A DNA stretch of 64,000 bases from Icerya purchasi (lineage: Eukaryota; Arthropoda; Insecta; Hemiptera; Monophlebidae). Each line of letters starts with the position of its first letter. Position 1 is the stretch's first letter. The position numbers were made by a program, and so were the translations under genes. The notes under the pieces are model-generated. The model was not told the origin of the DNA and made no database searches. It was given only the letters and a program-made list of their open reading frames with translations. This document shows, in pieces, positions 54,146 through 64,000 of the stretch. The stretch spans positions 461,093,576 to 461,157,575 of the forward strand of contig CM077116.1 of the NCBI GenBank assembly GCA_039619475.1, given 5' to 3'.

Positions 54146-55486
54146 TTTGTTAGTCTCTTTTATCACCTCAATTTCTAATCTTTTCCATATATAATGTACA
54201 ATTCTATGCGTTGAGTAAGTTCCACTGTTGACGTGCCTGAGGAAAACAAAAAAAAACAAAATTAATTGTTTTCGATAATTTTGGGATAAGAACAGGTTTA
54301 TGGTAAAAACATTTCACAACCGCACCCTTATCGTCTTTACACTCGATACAATAGATATATATATATATATTCAATACTCATTATGTAAAAAATGTTAGTT
54401 TCGAAATGCTCAATATTTACGAAAAAAGTTTCCAAAATCAGGAGGTTACTGAAGTATACTCGAACTTTTTTTTTCCATTTATTATTGCACGCAATCTGTT
54501 TAATAAACAATAAGCGGCAGTGTTAAGGGGGAATTAGTTAATAAATATGGAATGCTTCCCAGCGTTCGCGATTCCTTGTTGCTGATGAGGTATTATACAA
54601 TTTACCCAATTATATTCGACCGATTCAGCCGTTTGAATCGGGTACCGTCTTCGATGAGACTGTGTGCCAACTGATTGCAATGATTTTGTAGCCGTTCTAT
54701 ATATCGTGTGCTGGCTGCCTCGATCTCTTCTTTAACCGTAGGCATTCGCAGATCTTTATGTATCTCATCATTGCGCACATACCATGGCGCACCGGCTATC
54801 CTTCGCAGAATTTTGGATTGCGTTCTTTGGATGATCGCTATATTAGACTTGCTCGCGGTTCCCCACAGTGGGATTCCATACGACCATATAGGCTTCAGCA
54901 TTATGTTATAAAGCAGCACTTTATTTTCTATGGATAGTACTGAATTCTTTCCGATTATCCAATACATTTTTCGAAACTTAACATTTTTCTGCTTCCGTTT
55001 AGCATCTATGTGCTTTCTCCATGTTAATCTTTCGTCGAGGTGTAAGCCGAGATATTTTACGCTACTCGATGTAGGGATCGTTTTTTCGTTTAATTTTATT
55101 AGAGGATACCTGTCCCCTCTCTTCAGCGTAAATATAATATGTATACTTTTTTGTTCATTAATTTTAATTTTCCAAGATTTGTACCATTTTTCTAGAACGT
55201 CTAAGTGCTTCTGTAGCCGCTTTGATGCCGATGCCGCATCGTAGTGAGAGGATAATATCGCGGTATCATCTGCGAACATAGCTGTAGTCGTGTTCGCATT
55301 AAGCGGGAAATCGTGGATGTATATCTGATACAGCGTGGGTCCAAGCACACTGCCCTGTGGGACTCCTGAATTGATGGATCGAATGCTCGAATATGATTCT
55401 TTAATGTTTATCTTAAAAAATCTTTCTTGGAGGTAAGATTTGATTAGTAGATAGTATTGGTAGGGTAGTAGTTGTTTTATTTTGAA

Positions 55487-56724
55487 CTAGCTTTTAATCC
55501 GTGACGTTGTCCGCGGAGAATTATTATTTCAAGTAAGCTGTTTCGACGTGAAAACAAATATAAATGAAAGAGATTTTATTATTAAATTATAACTATAGGT
55601 TTTTTTTTGTTTTTTTTTATTATTATTGTTTTTTTTTATTAGGTATTTACTTCTATATATTTTTTTTATTATTTACTTTTATGTAATTATTTTTGTTTAT
55701 TTACAATTACAGTAGTAACATTTTAATTCAACACATTTTTGTAAACAACGTTTTTCAGACGTTGTCCCGCCAGTGTATATTCATTTACTATTAAATATAT
55801 ATATATCTCAAATGGATGGCCTTTATATTACAATGAAAAGCTTTGTCGTAAAAAAATCAGTTAAGCGGTTTAAGCGTGAAAAGGTAACAGATAGACAGAC
55901 AGACAGACAGACACACAGAGTTACTTTCGCATTTATAATCTCGGCAGACCTTTGAGAGGCGTGACACTCACCGTCTAAAGCTTGCCGTGCCTGAGTCTGT
56001 TCTAAGGTCTCTGAAACCTTTTGAGAGGAGTGACGTTCGGCATCTAAAATCTGTCTGGTCTGTGTCTGCTCTTGAGATTCCTCAGTTCTAGCTACTTTCG
56101 CAGCTCGAGCTCTGTTAGAGTTACGCGCTAGATCAGATTTACGCCTGCGAGGTATATTGACAGTAAAAATAATAAGAATTTTTTTTTTTAAATCAAAATA
56201 TAATACGTTTATGTAAATGTTTTAAGGAAATCTCCGGCCTACTCACTAAGTACCTATATAACTATCGTTATGATTTAATAATAAAACCTCTTTCATTTAT
56301 ATTTATATTGACGTCGAAACAGCTTACTTGAAATAATAATTTTCTGTGGACAATGTCGCGGGTAAAAGCTAGGAACGGACGAACGAATGGCGACTATCGA
56401 AGATGAACAACACGTTAATAAAAGCTAGCTAGTAATTTTGTTTACATAACGAAACCGATTTCTGGCGTTCTGATGTTTCTTAGAATTTCCGAACAAAAAC
56501 ATCTGGCTGAATAAAATAACATACACTAACGAACGAATGCGTAAGAAATAATAAAATTAATATAATATTTCCAGAATAAAAACTATCCTATGTTCTTTCC
56601 TTGACCTCAAACTATCTCCATACAAAATTTCATCTAAATCGGTTCAGCGGTTTAAGCGTGAAAAGGTAACAGACAGATAGACAGACAGACAGAGTTACTT
56701 TCGCATTTATAATATTAGTAAGGA
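55487..56724 (-). mobile_element. Non-autonomous Helitron with precise A/T insertion in Jockey RT
   Basis: In element sense it begins TCCTTACTAATATTATAAAT after host A and ends in AAAAGCTAG before host T, the classic Helitron 5'-TC / CTRR-3' structure with A-T target. A CCG...CGG hairpin lies about 8 bases before CTAG. The 5' region holds a (GTCT)n tract at about 56670-56695. Deleting 55487-56724 gives an uninterrupted Jockey reading frame, fixing both boundaries. Inside is a second 5'-end-like block (55855-55945, same orientation) and an opposite-orientation 3' end (about 56262-56372, ending GGGTAAAAGCTAG), so the element is composite. No Rep/helicase is encoded. Confidence 0.92.
55490..56372. 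repeat. Inverted repeat made by two Helitron 3' ends
   Basis: About 55490-55600 and 56262-56372 are inverted copies (shared core ATTATTATTTCAAGTAAGCTGTTTCGACGT; each ends in AAAAGCTAG outward). The arms are about 105-110 bases with scattered mismatches. Confidence 0.85.
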
Positions 56725-57690
56725 TAACAACCCATTGTGTCACACTTTATCGAATGCTTTTTCGATGTCTAGGAACACCGCTGCGCAATACTTTTTTTCT
56801 TCAAAACTTCGATTTATTACATCAACGACTCTATGTATTTGTTCTGCAGTGCTATGTTGTTCCCTAAAGCCAAATTGGTAGTCTGGTATAATTTTATTCT
56901 GGGCTAATAGAGGTTTTAATCTGTTCAGTAGTCATTTTTCAAACAGCTTCGATAAAACTGGGAGTAAACTTATTGGCCTGTAAGAGGCTAAATCCTCAGG
57001 AGGTTTCCCTGGTTTTGGTATTAATATTATAGTGGCGAATTTCCATTGTATCGGGAAGTATCCGGTTCTAATAATTGCGTTGTATATAAATGTTAGTAAA
57101 GTTATTGCTTTTCGTGGTAATTCCTTTATTATTTTTGAGGGTAATTAAGTCATATCCGGGTGCTTTTTTCGGGTTTAGATGCTTTTGTATATACTTGTTT
57201 ACTTCCATCGGTGATACTGGTTTTATCGGAAGTGACATTTTTTTCGGAGCCTGTAGGTAACTTTCTACTTCTGCATCTAGGGTTCTGTCAGTGCAGGTTT
57301 CAGTAGGACGAAACACCTCTGCTAGGTATTCGGCGAATGCTTCAGCCTTTTCCTCGTCACTTCTTATCCACCGATTGTTTTTCTTTATAGGTGATCGATA
57401 TAATTGATTATCTTTTTTCACGGTTCGTACAGCCTTCCATAAGGAGTAATCGGTAGCTTCGGTTGGTGTTAATGTACTAACATAGTTTTTGAAAGCAACA
57501 TTTTTCATTTCAACAATTTTATTTTTTAGCTCTCTGCACACTCTGTTGAATTTCGTTTAGACTCGAACTTGATCGGCTGAAAATGTTTAATCCTGCCATT
57601 TCTTTTTTTAGGTTTTAGGCAATCTTGTCTTCATTGATAGAGTTTTCGCCTTTTATCAGATTGATTATTGGCCTGTCTAATCAGTCTGAT

Positions 57691-60600
57691 AAAACTTATT
57701 CCAATTAACATTTTTGCAATATTCAAATGCAAAATTAAAATTTATCTGAGAAAAATTTCGGAAGATTCGTTTCTAAGATGTTAAAAGTTCAAATTTCATA
57801 TTAACGTTAAATTCACCGGAATACGTTCCACCTTTTCTGATACCAGCAACATCATTGAGAGTACGAAAATTAAATATTGCACCGATCTTGGCGATATTTG
57901 TATTGCTTTAATAGAACACAACTTTTTTCGGCTCAGCGGAGCACGAGTTGTTGTCGTTAGAGTCGGACTCGCTAATCACACGGCGGCAGCCGAAACACAC
58001 AACAGATTCGTACGGACTGGTGAATTTTCTTCGCTAGACTCCTGATACTGATGAAAGAACTGAGAAGTAGAGTTCTCTCTTGTTCGTGAGCAGTAGATAC
58101 GGAGGAATGTGGTAAGCGAAATATGTGGTAACAAATTACGATGCGCAGGCCACCAACTCACTTCTTGACAGCTCGTTTCGGGCAAGAGACACAGGATAGC
58201 TGAACAAATTGTTTGGCAGAATTGTTCTAGAGTGAATAAGCGAGTCTGCGTAAAACCGAATCTTTCACTTCGCATAAGGAAAGCCATACAGAAAATTCTA
58301 CGAAAGATAGCTTATTAACGCTGGCACTGAATGATACGAATAACCTACTAGCAGAAAATAAAATTAATCGTAAAACTCGATGTTTCTGAGAGGCTATATT
58401 GAATGCGGAAAACCCCTCTTTGTAATTTCAATTAATCCCTTCGCTAAAGATGGAAAAATTACAATAAATATTAGTCGATCTCTGTAACTGGTAATTTAAA
58501 GGAAACCGGATTTCATAATAATCGAATTATTATTATTCCGCGTCAGTTTGGTTTTGCCGTCAGCTATCCGTGAACTGTTGCGATTAAGTACCGACAAGTT
58601 TAGTATCGGAAAACGTATAGAGGAACAGCGAAAAAGCCGTGTGCACATTATGATCAGATTTATTCGAATTTAAATTTATTTAATTAATTAATCGTAATTT
58701 CTATGTACTTTACTTCTGTTCGAATATTAGGGAAAACATTTTTGCGATATAATCGGCAAGATACAAAGTAAAACAGCTTAATAAAATTCTAAGATTGTTC
58801 TTTTTTTAAATAATGGTCAAGTCACAGATTAAATACAGCATTTACGGGACTGAGTAAACAAGATTAGAAATGTATACGAAAGTAAAATGTGTTTAAAAAT
58901 TATACTGTTCAATTGGAAGTTTAAATAAAAGATAATAATAGAAACACAAAAGTGGGGAGCCGAGGATTAGGAAATGCCCCCCAAAAATGTATTTCTTCTA
59001 TTATAAACCAATAGTGCATTATGAAGTTGATCACGTTCGTTCACCGGGTGGAGGAACAAGGGTAGATAAAACGTGTTGTATGTATCCCGAAGGAGTGTGT
59101 TAATAAAAAGGGTAAAATAATTCGGATAAAACAATTTTACCAGAAGAAATGCAAAAAGTAAACAACTTCTAGGCGTTTTTGGAAAATCAATACGAAAATG
59201 TGGTTAATGATAAGAGGAGCAAGTGTAAGAAAAAAGACGATTGATTAAGAATATAATAAGAGGATGTAAACGAAACGAAATCGAACGTGAAAGAAAAAGA
59301 TTCGCTTAAAATAATCTCCAAATGTAATAACCGCAAAAAGAAAATTGCCTAAATCGTACTTTACACGTTCCATTAGACGTAAATATATTAATTTTAAAAC
59401 GTAATAAATAGCCTGGAATCAAAGATAAATATTAAATGTTGTAATTATAAATTGACGCGTCGCGATGTTTCTTATTAGTGTAAGTGTTCAGTTATCTTTG
59501 TCAAACGGATCCGATATTGTTTTCACAAACTAATAAAGAAGAAACGCTTTTAAGCCAAAACCCACGGCTTAATAGACACACGTACCGTATAACAAAGTAT
59601 TTTTTTTTTTGTTACTTAAACAGTACAGATTTTTGTACTGTTCTAATTATGGAAAGATTAAGTACGTAAGAGCATCCTCCAGCGGGACCCACAAAACTTA
59701 AATTACGCATTAACGAGAAAAATTATACGCGACCGATATTTAATAATTTCTTCACGCTGACGAAACGGAAAACGGCATTAGGAAGCAGTCGTTAATATCG
59801 TTATAATTTCCAGAGCTACAAAATTCCGGCTCACCGCTTTCCATATTCGACTAGGCTGCGTCATCAGCAGTAGGAAAGAGATATTATCCGGATGACGAAG
59901 AGATGACAAGGACGAGAGAAGAAGAGACGATCAACGGAAAAGGTATTTTTCTGCGGAGACGGGCCTCTCTTAGCGCTAAGGGCCAAGTTATGGGCAGCGG
60001 ATGGTCCGGCTTTTTCCCATTTAAATGAATTAATAGAGCGAACGGAAGATAGCGATAATGCGATTGGCTGCGGGTTATTGCGGCGACCGTGCGTGCGCCG
60101 TGCGCCGACTAAGCACGAACGCAAAAACAATCGTGTCAGTTAACTTCTCTTCAACCGATGATGATAAGAACGCGTTGATAAAAAGTTACCGTTAGTCGCC
60201 ATTAATCTTCCGACAAACGAGTTAGACAAAGTAGAGAATGCACCGCTTGCTCCGGACCACGGCTCTTGTCGTCGGCTATTAGGACATAGTCGGACGCGGT
60301 TAGCCGGGACGAAAACATCGCGCTGAAACTCTAGGGAGGAAGTTCCATACCGACATGCCGCAATTTACTCCTCGGCAGTCGAATCCGTACGCATCAACAA
60401 ACCGTAAGATCGCAGAACGGTAGTCTGCGTGCCGGTGGCTTAACGAAAGTGCAAGATAAATTTGTAGCCGCTCCGCGGTGAACAGGTAAAGAAATCGGCG
60501 GCGCGCGCGCGCCCATCTTCCTCGTTCGGCCAGCAGCGAGCAGCCAACGATGACGCGGTTGGAGTGCACTGGATTGCCGGAGGCAGGGGTAAAGTTTTAT

Positions 60601-61500
60601 TGTCCCACGGGCGTTTGCTGGAATCGGGCGGCCGGCTGAGCCCCCGGGGCGCAGCTCGAGTGGTTAATGATTCTCTCATTTAGAGCAGCCCTCTCGGTCG
60701 TCGAGGCTCATCGTGCGAAGAAATCAAATTCCTTAAAACGGTTCTTTTTCCGTCACTGCGACGCTATGAAACGTTCGCGTAATTTGTATATGTCTCTCGC
60801 CCAGTTCCGGCGCGCGATTTTAAATGAAATCTTCTGCCTCTGCAAGTCGCTACTGTTCGACGCTGGAATGCGTATGTTGCAGCCAGGGCCACGCAGCTAT
60901 TTTCTTAACTCCGGTTAGTAGAGAAAATTAAATTTCCGAATAATAAATCGCCCGCCGAAAATTACGAGCGGCCTCTTTTTTAAAATTAGCCTCATCTAAA
61001 TAACGTAACGACACGCCCGTGCGAGTGCCCGCTTTCGGCCATGTCCGTCTTCCAGGAATTCCCCTGAAAAACTATTCTCCGTACGTGACATACTGCTATA
61101 ATATAACCGTAAGTAATGAGCCGCAGTTATACCCGCGCTCCGCTCGATATTAAAATCTCTCTCTATCATCCGGTTGAATTTTGAAGCGGCGAAATTTATC
61201 TACTCACAAATTTCCCTCGTAATTTTTCCCTCTATTATAACTTATATCGTGCAAATCTGCCTGATTTCAGAGATGTTTTTTCCAATGCTACCGAGTTATT
61301 CGGAAAACCCGCTGTCTTACTTTGAAACCTTAAATTTGATTCTAGAACTTTCGATATCGGGATCCTTTGGGGTAAGTGTTGAAAAGTTGGTGGTTCTCAT
61401 ATCAAAAACTTTGTAAAATGTTGAAGCAATAAATTGTAAGTTTTAAATTTAATTTTCGTTCATTGTTACGCCAACGCGATGGGTTTTGGAACCTTACTTT
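57691..61500. other. Unassigned DNA including a CpG-richer block
   Basis: No transposon or gene recognised. About 59850-60720 is distinctly richer in G+C and CpG than the rest of the window (for example GGCGGCGCGCGCGCGCCC near 60495), with short open frames on both strands but no domain. It could be a CpG island, promoter or conserved regulatory region of a host gene. ORFs at 57976, 59864, 60300 and 60440 are not called. Confidence 0.4.
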
Positions 61501-61528
61501 CTGCGTGACCCTCATAGACACAATGCAT

Positions 61529-61826
61529 CAATTCGGATTCAATATTTATGGCGCGCCATTCTATTTCGTAACGCTCAATTTCGTAACCCCTTTTCGAGTT
61601 TATATGCCCAAGTAAATTGTGTCAATTCGGATTCGATATTTATGACGCGCCATTCTATTTCGTAACACTCAATTTCGTAACGCTTTTCGAGTTTATGTGC
61701 CCAAGTAGAGACAGACATAATATTTAGTAATCAGTCGTATCCAAGTAAAGACATGAAATTTTCGTAACGATTTTCCGTGACGGTCCATTTCGTAACGCTT
61801 TTCAAGTTTATGTGCCAAAGCAAAGA
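61529..61826 (+). repeat. 94-bp tandem repeat, two units plus partial units
   Basis: Unit 1 starts CAATTCGGATTCAATATTTA at 61529 and unit 2 CAATTCGGATTCGATATTTA at 61623 (period 94). Both contain GCGCGCCATTCTATTTCGTA and end ...TTTTCGAGTTTATATGCCCAAGTA. A partial third unit (CCATTTCGTAACGCTTTTCAAGTTTATGTG) lies at about 61781-61826. The sub-motif ATTTCGTAAC occurs at least five times. Confidence 0.88.
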
Positions 61827-61829
61827 CAA

Positions 61830-64000
61830 AAAAATGTCAAATAAAATTATCCAAGGGGAGCACATTTTTTCATGTTTTTGATGGGTACTCAGTTTATATT
61901 CACCGATTTTCATCAGTATACACATGGTGCCCCTAAGCTGGATGATACTCTTTTTAATGGACAAAGAATCGATAAAATCGATCCACATAAATATGAGTTA
62001 TGCGCAAACAAACATAAAAAAAAATAAATAAATAAAAAAAAAACATACGCAACGAATGTGTATAACCTCCTTTGTTTTTCGGAAATTGATAAAAAATTAA
62101 AATATATTATTATAAAGAATTACACCGTTACCAACATTTTTATGTAATTAATAATTTTGAATATGTAGCAATTCGATACTTTGTCTACATTATAAAGCTA
62201 CTCCACAATTTCAGCCTTTTTGCTGTCTGAATTTTATATCTGAAAATCAAATTGCTTTGATCACTACAATCATCTGATTTTTTACTTCTTCTCAACCGTT
62301 CCATTTTCCTTATACGATTCACTTTTTCCATAAACTGTCCATCTACTTAAAACTCTTGCGTCCTTGGAATGTGAATAACGTTTATATATCTTTTCAGTTC
62401 TTAATTAATATATATGTAAAAATTATTATTTTTTCATGGGAAACATGCTTATCATCGTACAAAAAAAAAACGGTTTCACATTCTGCCCAATATTCTTGGT
62501 TATTCTATAACCTGTGACTGTCGCGATCCGACAAAAATTTCGTTCGATTAAGAATACACACAGTTTAGAAATACATTAAAATCAACAACCGACACATAAT
62601 TTCCGATCGTTTATCTTACATACACCGAATATTCTGTTATAAATCGGTGTCAAATTGGCCACACAGTAGTTTCCCATATTTACACATTTAAAAAAACATA
62701 TTCTCCAGCCACATGTCCGTTCTGTTTTGGATCTTCCGACCTTTCCATCGAGCATTTCATTAAAAGTAATTTATTACCACAACAGAAAACTGCAGCGGTT
62801 GATGAAGGATTCAAAATTTGAATGTAAATATAAAAATAATCGCTGATAATCACATGGCAGGCAATGGCAAACCACCACGTTCAACATCATATGCGCGCTA
62901 GGTCAGTACACAGCAGACACACACGGGACTGCACTAGTGGCGCGATAACAAGCGGCTACTATCAGTTCCGAATGTAGTCTTCTTGCGTGTGTACACCTGC
63001 GTTGCATATAATAATTGCTATGAGCGCTGCCTATTCTGTACAACTAGAATGTACGAATAGGTAGTCACGACGCTCGGATTCGAGCAATACGACTGTTACA
63101 TAATATTTCCGATAGCAGCTCTTAGAAATTCTGATGCGGGAAATTCTTCGTTTCTCTGTGAAAGAAAATAAAATTGAACTTTTTTAAAAATTTCAGCACC
63201 CTGTACAACAGATAGTCGCAGAACGATGATTTTTATGTAACGTTAAAAGGGAGGAGGCCGCGCGTTTTTACTTGCGTCAGAAATGAATAAAATGTTATCT
63301 AGAGAGCTTACATTTATATTTGTCATGGTAATCATTTTATGTAAAATATTCATCGTAGTGAATATTTTATTTGAATTTTTACCTTTAATATTTACTGTGA
63401 TAATTATTTTGTTGAAATTTTTTGTTTACTTTATCGAGTTACCTTCTTGTTTTTCCTGCTTCATTGACAAAAACCCCCGTGCGTCGTTGCGTTGGTTAAT
63501 TATTATGTACCGAATAAGATGAATGTAATTTTTTTCATTTTCTGAATTTGACTCTGAAGCAAAAAAAAAAAAAAAACTCGCTCTTTTACGCCATCTAAAA
63601 ACTGATTAAATATTAGTAGTATTTAATATGTGATACATGAAAAATCACGCGGGAGTGGATTATGCGTGTAGGGCTTGTGTTTAATATGTGGTGGGTCCAT
63701 GACTATATTTAAAGCATTGATAACACATATAAAGTACGGAATTAAAATGAGGGTTGACTTTGCCTTTTATTAAAAATATTCGCGTTAGCGTTTCAACACT
63801 AACATGTTTAAATGGCGTAGTGAAATTTTTTTTTTTTTTTTACTGAACCGAAATAGGTGCTAATTGTCATAAAAATTGACCTTGCCGTTTTCAAGATGAT
63901 CTCTTACCGTTTCAAAATGTACAAAAATATAAGAATACCAGCACGAAGGTCAAGTTAAATATAAACCTTTAAAAACAGATAGACTTTTCGGGTAATTTGA
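61830..64000. other. Unassigned AT-rich DNA
   Basis: No gene, RNA or repeat end recognised. Homopolymer A or T runs at about 62030, 63560 and 63825. The 79-codon frame at 63283 is hydrophobic and AT-driven and is not called. Confidence 0.45.

Larger units (their letters stand above)
54466..57690 (-). pseudogene. Jockey-type LINE ORF2 (RT), split by a Helitron
   Basis: In element order: a linker near 57541 (NRVCRELKNKIVEMKNVAFK, DYSLWKAVRTVKK), the first RT block HLNPKKAPGYDLI, a frameshift near 57135, then FPIQWKFATIILIPKPGKPP, YRPISLLPVLSKLFEK, FGFREQHSTAEQIHRVV and CAAVFLDIEKAFDKV. A 1238-bp insertion (55487-56724) interrupts here. Across it NGLL joins FKIKQLLPYQYY, then SINSGVPQGSVLGPTLYQIY, the catalytic AMFADDTAILS, WRKHIDAK, WSYGIPLWGTASKSNIAI and PWYVRNDEIHKDL, with the stop at 54602. 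A poly(T) at about 54468-54476 is the tail. The endonuclease is missing (5' truncation near 57690). No RNase H, as expected for Jockey. Confidence 0.92.

Noticed and set aside
60300..60918. Frames in the CpG-rich block
   Set aside because: CpG-rich sequence lacks stop codons by composition; nothing protein-like was recognised.
63690..63710. GTGGTGGGTCCATGAC as a second primer-binding-like site matching 16456
   Set aside because: Only a partial match and no LTR features around it.
1..64000. tRNA or rRNA genes
   Set aside because: No A/B-box pairs, cloverleaf-like segments or conserved rRNA stretches were noticed on either strand by eye; tRNAscan would be decisive.

Overview
The window is eukaryotic and reads as arthropod, most likely insect, DNA. 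It is AT-rich, has no operon-like gene packing, and is filled with transposable elements of types common in insect genomes: CR1-like, I-like, Jockey and RTE-like LINEs, mariner, pogo/Tigger, Helitron and hAT-like MITEs. The mix would suit a hymenopteran such as an ant, but that is inference. I recognise no host protein-coding gene, tRNA or rRNA. Nearly every supportable reading frame belongs to a mobile element, usually broken.

Layout. 1.3-3.0 kb: a decayed Helitron Rep fragment and a 5'-truncated LINE. 4.3-15.25 kb: a CR1-like LINE (family A, + strand) split by a complete I-like LINE (family N, - strand, 7971-14535) flanked by an 8-bp target duplication. N has two intact main ORFs plus a third 340-codon frame built around in-frame 42-codon repeats. 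16.5-27.2 kb: a second family A copy (- strand) whose ORF1 and ORF2 are separated by about 0.85 kb of unknown DNA and a near-complete second I-like LINE (family B, 20.88 to about 26.3 kb) carrying only three nonsense codons. 27.4-28.6 kb: a + strand N remnant holding a short family A tail. 30.9-35.0 kb: an RTE-like LINE interrupted by a 3385-bp pogo-like DNA transposon with 24-bp inverted ends and a TA duplication. 35.7-40.1 kb: remnants of B, RTE, mariner and N plus a fold-back repeat.

43.8-48.5 kb holds three structurally clear non-autonomous DNA elements: a 1-kb palindromic fold-back element, a 294-bp hAT-like MITE with an 8-bp duplication, and a 918-bp mariner deletion derivative. 48.2-57.7 kb holds fragments of A, N, a Tigger-like transposase and Jockey ORF1, then a Jockey RT split by a 1238-bp non-autonomous Helitron whose removal leaves a continuous reading frame. 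57.7-64 kb is mostly unrecognised DNA with a CpG-richer block (59.85-60.72 kb) and a 94-bp tandem repeat.

The elements do not cooperate as a pathway. Their interest is stratigraphic: nested insertions give relative ages, and several pre-insertion sites can be read directly because the host element's reading frame closes across the gap. N lies inside A and an A tail lies inside N, so their activity periods overlapped.
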